Part shown: positions 1 to 12,739 of the stretch, piece by piece | Numbering within the stretch: position 1 is the first letter of the stretch | Layout: every line of letters begins with the position of its first letter | Assembly (NCBI GenBank): GCA_963576785.1 | Contig: OY756145.1 | Span: forward strand, 1,488,001-1,552,000 | Direction of reading: 5' to 3' | Origin: Chlorophyllum brunneum | Taxonomy: Eukaryota; Basidiomycota; Agaricomycetes; Agaricales; Agaricaceae | DNA length: 64,000 nucleotides | The notes under the pieces: generated by a model | What the model was told of the DNA's origin: nothing | The model's database searches: none | The model's input: only the letters and a program-made list of their open reading frames with translations | Made by a program: the position numbers and the translations under genes

Positions 1-376
1 TGTTGGGAAGGTAAATAGGTTGACCCACGACCTTCGTCTCTTGCTGTCCGTTCCTATTCGCGGACCTGACGCCGCGCAGGCGTGACCTCCGTGCGTTCTG
101 TTTCCCCATCCATTCTGCCGGTGTGAAGGGCTTTCCGTCGACTTTGGGAATCAGACCCAGTGCAAGGCGACGCTGATAACGAGCATAGTCCGAGGGTGTC
201 AAGCCGTCGGTCGTTGCGTCGGATGCACCAGCTTGCACGGGACGGAATTTTTTGTCCCGACGCAAACGGACAGCAAGTGGGGTTGAAGCTGTTCGGGCGG
301 CAAGAGCACCCTCTGGGAGAGGTGGCTTTGTGGAATAGAGGCGTAGAGAGGCGAGAGACCGAGAAAGAGACTGCAT
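1..376 (-). CDS. MRP20: Mitochondrial large-subunit ribosomal protein uL23m, 5' part (runs off the window)
   Basis: An open minus-strand frame runs from an ATG at 376 to the window edge with no stop, about 125 codons. The N-terminus (MQSLSRSLASLRLYSTKPP) is basic, rich in Ser and Leu and free of acidic residues, as expected of a mitochondrial targeting peptide. It is followed by a segment with TPSDYARYQRRLALGLIP and then VVGQPIYLPN, the start of the uL23 core as I know it from fungal Mrp20. uL23m sits at the exit of the mitoribosome tunnel. The rest of the RNA-binding core lies outside the window. The frame was read by hand. The start is 181 bp from the divergent phosphatase start, so the two genes probably share a promoter. 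Family assignment rests on recalled similarity of the YARYQRRLALGLIP and GQPIYLPN segments. Confidence 0.8.
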   Translation of the reverse strand, partial: MQSLSRSLASLRLYSTKPPLPEGALAARTASTPLAVRLRRDKKFRPVQAGASDATTDGLTPSDYARYQRRLALGLIPKVDGKPFTPAEWMGKQNARRSRLRGVRSANRNGQQETKVVGQPIYLPN

Positions 377-557
377 TCGGGAAGGTGACCGCGTTCGTTG
401 GCCTGAAGCAGAGCGAGCGGGGTGGTCGCGGGTGATCCTGTGGAGATTCACATCACGTGATGCCCGTTAATGCGCAGGGCTTGATTGGAAGGCGTGTCAA
501 GCGTCTCCGGCCTTGCGCCATATCTCCCAGCTAGCGGATGGTAGCACCTCAACCACA

Positions 558-3029
558 ATGGCTTTCCCCTGCCTTCGCCTTTTCCGTTCTGTCCGTTCTG
601 TCTGCCTCCCAGTAACCACCATCGTCGCTTTCTGCTTTCTTCTCACATGGGTTTTCATCCTCTACCAGCCTACCCCTGGCCCTGGCATCATCCAACGCAT
701 GGGCTGGCAGTCATGGGAATCCGTGGACGAAAAGTCACCCAATGTCGACGCATCCAAGGGCAACTCCAACACTGGAGGCTCTACTGGTACCAGCGATGTT
801 GACTGGTGGAACGTTACCACGGCTGAAGATGACCTTGATTATGCTGGCCTTCCCCTCGACGTCTGGAATCCTCTCTTACCTCATATCACAGGGTGTTAGT
901 TGTCCCACTACAGAATACCCCCTGCGCGAACACAGCTGACATGCATTTCATCAGTGTCAGAAATTGCCGTGACCCATTGCGTAGTGGATCCAGAAGCTGG
1001 CGGGGACCTCTGCGCCCCAGCAACCACAAGCGAACAAGATGCTATCAAGGGGAAATGGGTCCGGGTTGAACCCAACTTGAACTGGGAGGCCGGGTATTTT
1101 TCGGGGTGGCTTGTGGGTATCCCGTGTTAACCAGTTTGTTAGTAGCTGACAGTTCGCTAGAATATTTATTATCGACGGACCCGCCGTCAAGATATCAATC
1201 TCATTACTGACATTCGACTCCTCCCTGAACACGAAGAGCCCGATCCGATCAACGGCTGGAATAAGGCTGATCGGTCGCTTCATGCGGGCGTCCTTCGTGC
1301 ACCACCGCTATATCTTTGGTATCGTGTTGGAAAGACTGCAGGCGAAATGTCCGCAGAGGAGAAAGCAAATATCATCACAGAGGTGGATGTTACTTTTGGT
1401 GACGATGACCCTTGGTACGGATTTGAGAAGGTTCAGCCACCCACAATGCCTACGAATGGCAAAGTCCAGTCTGTACACATTTCCATTCGCAGAGGAGTGA
1501 AGCGTGAGTTATCCAGTCCATCACATTCCGTCACCTTCTGAAGGAACGCTACAGGGGCCCCTCGTGCCCAGCCTCTTCATTTCTCCAGGCAAGGGAGGTT
1601 CAAGATCTTACAAGTTGCTGATCTGCATTTCTCCGTCTCTCCTGGTGTTTGCCGCGAAACTGAGGAGCCTTGTAATAATGCAGACGACAAGACTACAACC
1701 CTATTATCTCGTGCCCTTGATCTAGAGAAACCTGACCTCGTCGTTTTCACCGGCGATCAGCTAAATGGGCAGGGTACATCCTGGGACCCTATGTCCGTCC
1801 TCGCAAAGTTTGCCAAAGCCGTCATACAACACAAGGTCCCCTGGGCAGCTGTGTTCGGGAACCATGACGAGGACGACGGGGTCAGCAAGGAGGCTCAGCT
1901 ATTGCTTATGAAGGCTCTACCATATAGTTTGGTAGAACAAGGACCTAAGGATGTACATGGAGTCGGGAATTACGTACTAAAAGTGAGAAGCGCGGACCTG
2001 TAAGCCATCTCAATTTCAAGTGTTGCGAAACCGCTGTGCTAACTCGACCACTTCACCCAGCTCGAAGGTCCACCTCCTCACCTTATATTTTCTGGATTCA
2101 GGAAGTTATTCCAAAGGCTGGATGGACTTTTTTGGTTTGCACCCTACTGCATATGACTACTTCCGCGAGGTAGGTATTATCTTAATTCGACCTTATGAAG
2201 GAGACGAGACTGAGCCTCATCAGTCACAAATCAACTGGTTCTTGCAAGAATCCGGTTCCATCAAGCAGATCAAACGTCCATTCCAGCCGGATACAGCAAA
2301 AGATTTCGAACCCAGCTTCCGGGCTCGACAGGGAGAAGATCAACTCACCTCCACCCGAAGCCGTCTTGCCAAACCCAACGCGTTGATGTTCTTCCATATC
2401 CCACTGTGCGTCATTCTGGGCCTGATAATGGACGTGCCGCTGATCTGTCCTGGCCAGGCCCGAATCCTATTCAAAACCCGATATCGACCCGCAATCCAAG
2501 AAACCACTTGACGTAGGTATTAGTGGTCAAGAAAAGCCTGGTAACGCCAAGAAGAATGGCGGCATGTTCGAGAATGGTATTTTGAAAGCCATGGAGAGTG
2601 ATCATCGAGGGAATGGCAATGCTCTCGAGGTCAAAGCAGTCGCTAATGGACATTGCCATAGTAAGGATCCCACTGTGTCAAATATGATCAATATTGATAA
2701 TTGTCTCAAGTCACAGAAAACTGTCGCCGCGTCAAAGGCGTATGGCTATGTTTTGGTGGCGGAAGGTAAGCATAGGCTCTACCTCCAGGCACAAACGGAC
2801 TCTCACTCTCCTTCCAGCTCCTATTCTGGGTATGGAAAATTAGGGTCTGTTTATTACGTGCGCTGTCAGTCCTGAGCTGATGTTTGTTCCCAGGTTCGAT
2901 CGTCGATTCCGAGTATATGAAATCTCAGATTATGGAGAGACGATAAAAACATGGAAGCGAACTGAACACGATGACATTGTGGACGAGATGATACTCGCTG
3001 GACCAGGAGCTGCCCCTCTGCCTTCATGA
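558..3029 (+). CDS. DCR2: Dcr2-like calcineurin-superfamily phosphatase
   Basis: Multi-exon gene. The ATG at 558 begins MAFPCLRLFRS, followed by one hydrophobic segment (about residues 15-35), so it is probably a membrane-anchored or secretory-pathway enzyme. The metal-binding motifs of the metallophosphoesterase fold appear in order: ADLHF near 1617, FTGDQ near 1747, GNHDEDD near 1858 and NGHCH near 2648. The C-terminus ends in TIKTWKRTEHDDIVDEM, like other fungal Dcr2 proteins. In yeast Dcr2 acts as a dosage-dependent regulator of the cell cycle and of the unfolded protein response; that role is transferred by homology only. At least five short introns are needed, for example after 897 and after 1503. 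Exact splice sites between 2000 and 2900 were not all resolved. Confidence 0.85.
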
Positions 3030-3187
3030 AACTGTACTATATACATAGATTAATTAGCCCCCAGCCCCATATGAGCTTTCCCACGGGGACCATGTTTGGC
3101 GGATGATGCCTATTGACCAAGGGTATCTTCTTCCCCACACAACTAATCCTCCCCGGCACTTCTTACCTGCTGCTCTGACATACAACA

Positions 3188-6100
3188 ATGTCGTCGGCAG
3201 CACCAACGAGACAGCCGCAAGCTGGCCCATCTCAGGGTCATCCCTCACGACGCGATAATCATTCAGTATCGTCCACTCACTCATCTTCTGGACGCGAGAG
3301 GACACGGGAACGGGCACATGTGAGGGTTCTGTTACCTGGATTGTCCCCTAGTACTCATCCAATGCTCCGCCCCAATTTACTCTTAGCCTGCTATGGAATC
3401 CGCCGTAACTCGCTTATTGGTATCCATTAAGGCCTTATTAGAGTCACTCACAATGTGGAGTGAACAGAAGATTGACGAGACTGCGGTTAGCGATGTCTAT
3501 GTACAGTTTGGGAACGACTTCAACACAGCAGTGGCTGCATTCGCATCGTTCAACATCGACATGACGTGAGTCTCAAAGTCCTGGCGGACCCTGGCCCTAT
3601 TCGCTTCGACGGTTCTGATCCTATGTCTCGCATATAGGGAACTGGTAACAGTGCCAGACGAACTACGAGTCGTCCTCGAGCAATGTCTGTCGGAAGATGC
3701 GACACCAGACAATTTAGACATTTATCTTCCCAATGTCCGGAAGATCATTACCAATCTCCTACAGGGCTTACGGGAGAAACAGACTATATACCGCAAAATC
3801 ATGACGGATCATCGCCGCCAGGGAGAAGGACATGATAGGACCGATAGTCGATCTTCTAGAAGCCGGAAAGAAATGGGCCATCGTCCGGAATCAAGACCTT
3901 CCAACGGAGAGGACGGTGTACAGAGGGACAGTATCAGGAGAAGTGGGTATACATCGCTGAGGAGAAGGGATCTTATGTCGCAAACTTCTCAAGGAAGCGC
4001 ACCATCTACGACTAATAATGACGAGCAGCAACAGCAGTTCATCGGTGGTTTCACGCCCATGATTCTCGAACAGAATACAATCCCACCTTCGGATACACAA
4101 CCTCAATCACCGCCATCCACAGCTGACCCTCTTCCCTCACAACATACTAGACAACAATCGATCGCCTCCTCAACGCCTGAACCGCCTGAACCTGAATCTG
4201 CTCCGACACCATCTTCCCCAACTCCCGTAAAGTCTCCCATACCTGCATACGTCAAGCGATATTCCCTCGTTGACAAGCCTGTGGTGCCATCTCTACCCAT
4301 CGTCGTCGAACCCTCGAGCCCCGGTACACCTGGCGAACAAACGAGCGAATCATCCCAGCCATCCGAATCAACACCCATCGAAAATGTCCCTGCGGTGGCC
4401 GATTCTCTTGCCGCTCTTAAAAAGAGCGATGTCCTTGAGAGGCGCGCCTCGAAGCGATTCTCAACCTATAATATTTCCAAAATTACAAATAGTGGTGTGA
4501 GAGGGGGATCTCTGCGCGGACACCCAAACCGCCGTTCCTTAGCTGCCTCAAACAAACTCACACCTGGGGAGCTAGCAGTTCTCACGGAAGTTGATGACGA
4601 GGAAACGGCAGGGCAAGAGACTGATAGACGCTCGCGATCAACATCACGGCCTACTACCCCAGCCATCCCACTGTTACCGACAACGCCCTCTCGGACCCCT
4701 GAGCCCACGACTGTAGTCGAACCTGCTAGCAAACCGACACCTAGCATTCCCTCAGGGAAAATACCTGTATTCCTACAACTGGGCCGTGAAGTTAAGAAAG
4801 TCTCAGTTGAGCCGGGGCTTTCGTTTTCTGGGCTTCGCATGCTTTTCGTTGATAAATTTGCTTACAATCCTGGACTGGAGAACTTTCCCGCTATCTACAT
4901 CCGTGACCCTTCAAGCGGGGTTCAATACGAACTAGAGGATGTTGATGAAGTGAAGGAGAAGTGCCTCCTTTCTCTTAATATTGAACGTGAGTTCACATAG
5001 TCTTGTATTGACACCAAACTGATATTGTTCCTCAGCCCTCGACCAGATCAAACAGCATATTGACACTCAGATATCGAGCTTGCATCAAGATTTCAAAGAC
5101 CTAAGGACTGCGATTGCAAACAATCAGCGAGCTTCCATGCAGCTCCCACATGTCGTCACCCAGCCTCTCGCAGAGAGTACCCCCGTCCCCCGTCCTACGG
5201 ACCGCCAATTCCAAACTGCTGCTCGCAGACTGTCTCGCTTCGTCGGGGATGCCCCGTTTGTTGCCCAATCCTTCGGCAATCAGATTCAACCTACATCGCC
5301 CACTCCAACACAAGTCTTCCCACAGATGACCGGGCAATCTCTCCAGGCTCAAATGACTGGAGTGTCCGCCTTCTCAGATTACACCAGCCGCGTCGTCACA
5401 GATCTCCGCACACAGTTTGATGAAGTGCAAAACTTGCGCCGGGATATTGGCGTTATGCGACAGCTCTACACAGAGTTTATGAAACAGACGAAAGATTCAC
5501 TTGGCGCACTGCGTAATCAGACTCAGAACGTCAAGCAACTGGCGAGTTCTTCCGTGGGCGGTGCGAGAGCATATATCAATTCTGGGAAACAGAAACTTGA
5601 TATCCGGAGTCAGGATGTGCTTACGGATGTCGAAAAATTGCAGGACCTAGTTGAGAATATCAAAGATGATGTCATTAAACGGCAAATCACGCCAAAACCG
5701 CAATACTTCAAATCCATCAAGAAGGATGTCGAAAAAGTCGCGGCCGAGCTACAGAGCCTAGGGGAACATATCAAGATGATCAGACCGATGTGGAAGAAGA
5801 CATGGGAAGAGGAATTGCAGAACATAGTCGAAGAGCAACAATTCCTGACCCACCAAGAGGGATTTTTGGCCGACTTGCAGGAGGACTACAAAGCTGTGGT
5901 AGAAGTTTATGGGCACGTCGAGCAGGTTGTTGATCTTCGTGGGGCCAACGGTGTTCCTCGGGGCGGCCGCCGAGGATACCGACCTCCTCCACCAGACGAA
6001 GGACACAACGGATTAACCAGTGTAATGCAGGAGATCCGAGGGGCAACATCCATCGATCACGAGAGACGGTTGAAAGCCATTGAAGCGAGTCAGAAGAACA

Positions 6101-6330
6101 GGGAGAAGGAGCTGGCCACACGATCAGATGATTTACAAGCCGAGCTGACAGATTTTGTGGGACAAAAGAAATTGAAGATGACGGGAGGCGCCGAGGAGGC
6201 AGAGAGAGTGAGGCAGAAGAGGAATGATATGACGCTCAAGGCCATGTTCACTGGCGGGTCTGTTTCGTCTTTTAATAGCACGTCTATCAACGGGAGTTCA
6301 CCGACTTCCCCTACGACGCCTTTGGGCTAA
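3188..6330 (+). CDS. BUD6: Bud6/Aip3 actin-interacting polarity protein
   Basis: Four or more exons. Exon 1 (MSSAAPTRQPQ) is Ser/Arg rich. Exon 2 begins PAMESAVTRLLVSIKALLESLTMWS, the conserved N-terminal segment of Bud6/Aip3. A long Pro/Ser-rich linker follows (about 3800-4740), then the AIP3 core from IPVFLQLGREVKK through DQIKQHIDTQISSLHQDF. After that comes a long coiled-coil-rich C-terminus to about 6200. Bud6 binds actin monomers and formin and promotes actin-cable nucleation at growth sites. Introns visible: GTGAGG at 3318 to TTAG near 3385, GTGAGT near 3567 to ATAG near 3639, and GTGAGT at 4989 to CCTCAG near 5036. The last one joins NIE to PLDQIK in frame. The protein is somewhat longer than the yeast one, mostly in the linker. 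Confidence 0.88.
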
Positions 6331-9146
6331 GGTGGACTTCTGGTTTTGGTCAAGTCAGGTTTATTCTTTGTCGTTTCGGGAGGGACAGTTTTATGTCTTT
6401 GTTTCCGTTAACTTAGCACTCTATTTGTTCACCTCGTTCGAACTCCATGAACCCGAGGGCCATCGCGATCCCCATACATTTAATCTCAGACGAATGCTCC
6501 CTCCAATGGGTTGCGACATAGCGTTTATTTGCCTCCGTCTGTACTTTAGTATCTCCCGTAATGGTCTGATAGTGCTTTCACTGTGTGGATACTTTGCCGT
6601 AAACTCAATCTGCTCGTCGATTGTCCGTTGTGGTTTGGTCTAATATTTCCCCTCAAAGGGACCACATTTCAGAGCGGTGAAACTCCCCTTATACAGGAGC
6701 CTCAGTCTCCCCGTGTACTTGCGGATTAGTCCAATGGGGGATGAAGTAAACTAGTGATTTTGGAAAATGAAAATCCGTGCCCAGAACAGCAAGAAAAAGT
6801 CGTTGGTAGGTGATTTTTATGATTCAGGCGGTTTATGATCTACCCTGGGTGGATAAGTAGTTGAACCCAGATCCCACAAGGCACCCCATAAAGTTCGAAA
6901 CTGACGATGGCATTACCAGTAACCATTACCCAGTAATAGCTACACACTCCGTGATGCACCACCAAGGTCACCATTTTCGGCCGTAGTATGTCACCGGGAG
7001 ACAAGGTGATCGAGTTTATAAGATCCAAAGCTCCAAGAAATTTTTTGAACCGCTACCGTACCACACGAGCCCGCATCAAAGGAACAGGAACCACCCGCCA
7101 ACTGACTCCCACCCCAGCAAGAGCCCAGCTGCCCCAGTTTCCCATCGAGCCACACAGTGCATTGCATGCGTAGGAGCTGCCGGGTCGAACATACTAAATC
7201 TAACAATCCCGTATACATCAGCAACGAGAGGAGCGGAGGTAACACGGATACATACGCTAATTAAACACATGAACTTACGAACTGGCACTGACAGGTGACA
7301 CAGGAGCACTATCCGTCGAAAACCGCGACGAGAGGTAGATTTGTGGATGAACAGGCCTGCCACGGCTTATATCTTTCACGGACCAATACCAGTGCGAAGA
7401 ACTAGACCCCAACTTCAAGTTTAGGACCAGAGAAAATATAGTCCATTCTGCAGCCTCACCGGTTGTTTCCATCCGCTGAGGTGGATGATGGATCGCTAGG
7501 CAAGCGAACTCGCTTGGGCGTCAAGATGAGGTAGGAGAGGTTGAAAGGCATCAAGATTGAGATGGGAAGGGAGGGAAGGCGATTAGAGGCAAGACAGGGA
7601 TTCTTTATAGAACCCCATGGTTGGCAGGCAACTAGACATCAAGCATCGAAGCATTAATCCATTGTTCTTCGGGAAGTCTTGAGCACAAAGCCATACAATT
7701 ACTTTCCGCTGTCCCATGGTCGCCGGTGTCCGCTGATCAAACAAACAGCTATAGACCGTTCCACCAGTGACCGAGATACCCCAAAGTGTCGATGCGAAAG
7801 TCCAAGTCCGCAAGAATCAAGAAGCTTGGACTTCCCATCACCTACTCCTTTGGAAGAGTGGCTGCGTACGGCCGTAGGGCCATGCGAATATTGTATCCCC
7901 GAAATCATGAGGTTTTGGGTGCGCTCTTCATCCTCCAGGTTCCGTAGGAAAGCCGAGAATGAACAACCCGAAAAAGGAGAGAAACGTGTTTTAAACTCCA
8001 TTTTGCTTTCAGAATCTGCATTCCATCATCTTGTACCATTTTCTCCACATAACCACCGTCATGATGAAGTCATTGGTAATTTCCATCGCCGACCCAACCA
8101 TAAGTCGATGCGGCCGCTCGTTGACAGACTTCCCCTCAGTGATCCAACACCGATTTTACCCTTCCTACCTAGCTCCTTGTAACTACCCAATGTCCGGAAT
8201 CTCTGGAGGCGCTCGCCCGATGGCAGTAATGGCCTTTCTCCAAAAATCACTCGAGAGTGATATAAGCTCATAATATTACCCCCTGGTAGCCGACTTCTTA
8301 CCCAGCCGTTGCCAAAAGAACTTTGTCTACTAAAGCTATCGCAAGCATGGAAAACACCCATGAAACAAGCCCACAGCAAGCTACTCAAGGTGTGTTGTAC
8401 TTCGTCCTTACTAGAAACACAGCTACAGCGGATATGTGCAGCCCTGAATGCCGCAAACAAATCCATCTCAAGGGACTCGGACACTGCGCAACACCTAGCG
8501 ACAATGTAAGCCACACCTTTGGACAAAAGGTGGGGTCATGCCTGAATTTTATACAGTGAACGCATTGCCCAAGTATTTTCAACACGGACATAGCTCATGT
8601 CCCCGATCCACTCACTTTGAGTTGGAGCTTGTACTATGTCGCCACCTACTTAGTAATTACCCCCCTGCATCGTGTATAGTACCTACCTCTGAACCCGTCA
8701 CAAGTTGGCTACTGTACTAGAGATGCTGCGGTTGCAGTCCGGAGATGAGGGTAAATGAATTTGAGATGAATTGCATCGTCGGTTATGGACCTACAACCTC
8801 TGGAAATTAACATTCCATGTTCGTATGAAACTCGATGCCGTAGTGGGCGAAGTTATACGACTTATACTATATCCTGTCATTATTCCCTACAGTACCGTGC
8901 GGTTGATGGACGGTATATACACTCGGCTTCAGGACAGTGACACTGCACGATACACAAGCCGAGGGTTGCTCTTTCATGTCAAGTAGAATAATAGAGGTTG
9001 GGCGCCGACCGGCACTTCGGTATGGAGGGGGGGTTGCATGGTGCTGGGTAGATTTTCTATCGATAGCCAGACGAGTTTCGTAGTGAGAGCAGAAACTAAG
9101 TTTGATAATAGTATAGTTTCAAGATGAATAGTACATTGAAGTTAAT
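6331..9146. other. 2.8 kb with no recognisable gene
   Basis: This holds the 3' flank of BUD6 and the 3' flank of the convergent glycosyltransferase-like gene. Small open frames exist on both strands but none shows a known domain, a good start context or exon joins that extend it. A 9-bp inverted repeat (7798-7806 with 7825-7833, 18-nt loop) is the only secondary structure I noted. A decayed transposon or a non-coding transcript cannot be excluded by eye. Confidence 0.5.
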
Positions 9147-10772
9147 TTACCAAAGGTCATCTACGACGACGACATCGACCTCATTCATACCATGGAAAGC
9201 GTGTCGCCAGCCACATCTCCATTTGTCAGAATTCGCAGCTTTTCTGGTATTTGTGGAGAACATCCCACCGATGTGATCCATCACGAGCCTCGACGTGATT
9301 ATTAGACCACCAGGCTTTCGGGGAGGGCAGAGAGGATCGCGCCCGAGTAGACAATCCTGCAACACCACATCCGCAGGACGTGTGGGTATGTTGGGGGGTA
9401 ACTTGGATGACACGTCGGCGTGTGTACGTAAAATATGCATCAAGATCGGGAGAAGAGATCGGTGGAAAATGAGGCCACTAGAGGGGTGGTGAGTACATAG
9501 TCAAAAGTATGAGGATCAACTGCACCTTCCACCTGTTCCAATGAATGCGCCTCGTCTTTTCGGTATCGCATTTGCGCCTCCTCTTCCGTCCTCAAGAAGC
9601 TTCATTACGATTCTGAGGGCGTTCTGACCCGCCTCTTTACCACATAATGGAAAATCGTCCTCCACCAGCATCACCCACTCCGCTTGATTAGGCCCGCGTC
9701 CGGCTTGCCACCTGAAAGCCTCTGCGAGATGTAGGTATTGCCCGGGGTGGGCATCAGTATGGGTGTCGGTATCTTGGTAGAAAACAATATTTTGTCGTGA
9801 TCCGATGCTTTCACGCACATCGTTAAAAGCAGGATGGTCGGTAGCGTGCGTAAAGACGGCGAGGCCAACTACTGGGCTGAGGAGGGGTAGGTACGATTCT
9901 AGGGTATTTGCGAGGATGGTTTTTGTGGCATTTGTGTCTGACCGAGGGAAGGAAAGGACTACGATGTCGAGGAGTCGTGCAGGGGGGAAAGGTGAACTAG
10001 GCATGGGTATTTGCGGTGGGAGAGAAATCCAAGACGTAAGGATGTTGGTCAGCGCAATTAAAGACATGAGGGCCAACACCGTCCTGATAGTGGGGGGTGG
10101 TTGGAGCCCGGTCATCTTTTGGGGTGAGTTCAACGCGAGTGGATGCCGTGTCTTGACCCGGGGATGTGAAATTATAGATTGAATGAGAACCAAAGAGCCT
10201 ACTACGAGACTGGTAATCCCGTAGGTCCATGGTCCAATGTCCAACCAACATAACGTGAGCGCTAAACCGACAACGAGGTATTGGAGGTGAACTCGCGACC
10301 CAACAACCCTTGAGACCTCCGCACGGTCCAGCATCAGCAAAGACCCAACTAAGAGTGGCCCATAGCCAGAAGATGTTTCGTAAAGCACATAATGGCTAAA
10401 CAAACGTGGATATGCCCACCCTACGCTCCGGGTCAACAGAAATCCCGCGAGCGTTCGAGCAAGTGCAACAGCGATCCACAGGCAGTACCCTTGTACCAAA
10501 TATAAAGCTGGAAACACGGGTATTCGCCACAGCAAGACCACCTGGAGGAGTCTCGAGACTAAACCCAGCAAGGTTGTGGGTCCAGCCCACGGCGCAGAGA
10601 GAAAGGGAAATAGATTGTTGGAGTTGATGACTTGTTGGGGTGAAAAAGGAGGTAATAACCATTTTGTGTTCACTACAAACATGATGCTTGGTAGCGTAGC
10701 ACCAGCGAGAGCAAGGTATCGAGGCCAAGTTGCATGTGGGAGTGCGTCGAGGAGATTTGGAGTCGAAGGCAT
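9147..10772 (-). CDS. Polytopic membrane protein with a glycosyltransferase-like domain
   Basis: Two exons, 10772-9526 and 9477-9147. They are joined by a 48-nt intron (GTGCAG to CTCTAG) that restores GTGGSGLIFHRS in frame, giving 525 residues. The N-terminal half has about six hydrophobic segments (residues 15-220). From about residue 265 a soluble domain starts with LLDIVVLSFPRSD. It contains WVMLVEDDFPLC, where EDD resembles the metal-binding acidic motif of GT-A enzymes such as MGAT4 and PGAP4, then GTGGSGLIFHRS and RPADVVLQDCLLG. I infer a Golgi or ER glycosyltransferase, possibly for GPI-glycan or N-glycan side branches. The substrate is unknown. It could also be a catalytically inactive relative. 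It overlaps no other supported gene and lies downstream of a 288-bp gap from the BTB gene. Confidence 0.65.
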
Positions 10773-11060
10773 GTCCGATATGAATCAGAGGTGGACGTCG
10801 AGGGCATTGGCCTTGGGAGCCTGGGCCCAGAGACGGGGCATCATTGTTCGTTGGCTGTGTCGTTACCGTCACTGCTGGAAAAAGATTGTTTGTGTGGCTG
10901 TGTACAGTTGCAATTGGGGAGCTGGCCTATTAACAACGGCAGAGGCATCCATGTAACATTAGAGTGAACAATATATGTATACAAGAAATAATGCGGACAC
11001 CGAACTCGACAACGAATATATACATACCACGTCAACCTTTCAGATCACCGACCCGCGCAA

Positions 11061-12530
11061 TTAAATCATCATTGGGACCCCATTCGCTCCCGTGGGTGCC
11101 ACAATGACAGGGGGGTCCAACCGAAACCACGTCGGAATCATTCTCCAAATCTTCTCTCTCTCTCTTGAAGCCCAACACTCCAACGACAGTGCACAGGCTT
11201 TACATTCCGAAAACTCCGCACCCTTAAGCTGTCCCAGCTCCTCCGCAACGTATAGCGGGTCAGAGGAGCCCCTCTCCCTATCAAATAGATAATGTTGTGT
11301 TGCAAGTTCCACCAGTTCGGAGAAGTCTTTCTTGCAGGTTGCTGTGGACACGCAGACGCCAGTGCTTGGCCTCCTATGGCCATGAGTGGAGTGTAATGAG
11401 AGCTGTCGGTGGGGTAGGCTGTTCCCCATCGCTTGTATAAGGTTCGTAATCATATGCTGGATTGCTTCTTTTCCAATGCAAAGTCGCTGCATATCGGAGG
11501 GGGATATCATGGGATATTTGGAAGGGTATATTCCAAAAGGATCATCATCTCCTGGTTCGAAGATCTGGGCATAGGTATATCGTGAGACGTCGTAAAATGC
11601 AGCAGGGAGCAGCTGGGGTGCTTCTATTTCCCTGGCGAGGTTTATTATTAACTGGCGAGGTAACCAATTAACCATGGTTCAGCCAGTGGAGGCGGACACT
11701 ACTCACGAAAGGGTGTGGATATAACCTCGGTTTGTGAGGATGCTCCAGTTCATATGTTTGCGTAAGATCCTCTCGTATTTCCCAACCTTTCAGTGTCGAA
11801 GGCCAGGCAGTGCTCAAGTGAGCAAGCGCCGCACTTCTCAAGGACTCGAACACATATTTGGTGGCTAGTCGTAGTATGCCCGATACGGTGTGGAAGTCGT
11901 CCCTGTCATTATCCCCAAAAGTTCTGGAAAAGCCTCACATGTAATCAGGCAATAAGAAAGAGGTACACGCACGTACGGGCCATCTATCAATACTTTCAAC
12001 AGATTCTCAACATCTTCAGCAGCATCATGCAGCACAATAATCGGGATTCTTGCCCCTGCACTACTTCCCGCTCTCCAATCCTTCTCTTGCGACAGATCAA
12101 ACCCGGTCCTCTCATCCAGCTCCTCGTGCGGCTGAGGAATCGCCAGCATATCTTCAAAGCATACTGAATGCCTCGCAAGTAATGACATATGCACCCGGAA
12201 CAGCACATTCTCTGCTCTACACACTAAGCTCCCGTCGTAGAACCAGATATCACTATGGCGCAGAAGTTCTGCACCCGTTTCTGCATCAAAGACACGGCTG
12301 TGTCCCAATTCGTCCCTGTCACCGTATCTGAAGCGCATTGATGAACAGCCCTCTACAGTATTCGTTGTATTAGAAGAGAGTGTTTGGGAGCCGGAGATGG
12401 GATGTATTGAAGCCCTCAGTGCTTGCATTAGGGACCGCGATTTTTGGGTCGAGGATCCCGAGGGAGATGGGCCTGCCTTACGGTCTGGTCGTCGAGGAGA
12501 AGGTAGTGTGGCGGCTTGCTTAGAGCTCAT
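11061..12530 (-). CDS. BTB/POZ domain protein, basidiomycete type
   Basis: Three exons, approximately 12530-11960, 11880-11710 and 11690-11061. The N-terminus is a Ser/Pro-rich tail. The BTB core follows: HSDIWFYDGSLVCRAENVLFRVHMSLLARHSVCFEDML, then PIIVLHDAAEDVENLLKVLIDGPY, which is the usual pattern in the large Agaricomycete BTB family. The C-terminal part has the CKKDFSELVE and CKACALSLECWASREREKIWRMIPTWF pattern of the same family. These proteins are often Cul3 adaptors in animals, but for the fungal expansion the partners are unknown. The ATG at 12530 (MSSKQAATLP) is the first in frame. Exon boundaries were not all fixed to the base. Confidence 0.72.
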
Positions 12531-12739
12531 GAATAGCTAGTGACGGTCATGCAGGCAGGACCTAGAGAAGCAGAACAAGGGATACCAACGGCGCTATTGA
12601 CCGGAATCAGGTGAGCCTCACATGCCTGATTGCCGCACACATCTTATCTTATCACCTAGCTTGCCGGGTCTATTCTATCGAGACTCTAGGTAACAGGAAC
12701 TTGGAGCAGCTCCTGTACTTCGGCCTCATCTCCAGCCTT

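Noticed and set aside
160..435. Plus-strand frame of 91 codons at the left edge
   Set aside because: It begins with GTG and lies opposite the open minus-strand frame of uL23m, which has a targeting peptide and known motifs.
7798..7833. 9-bp inverted repeat with 18-nt loop
   Set aside because: Short, with no T-run or flanking gene end that would give it a role. Such repeats occur by chance in 64 kb.
7679..8182. 167-codon plus-strand frame
   Set aside because: Starts with TTG, has no ATG near the 5' end and shows no domain. The opposite strand is open as well, suggesting chance.
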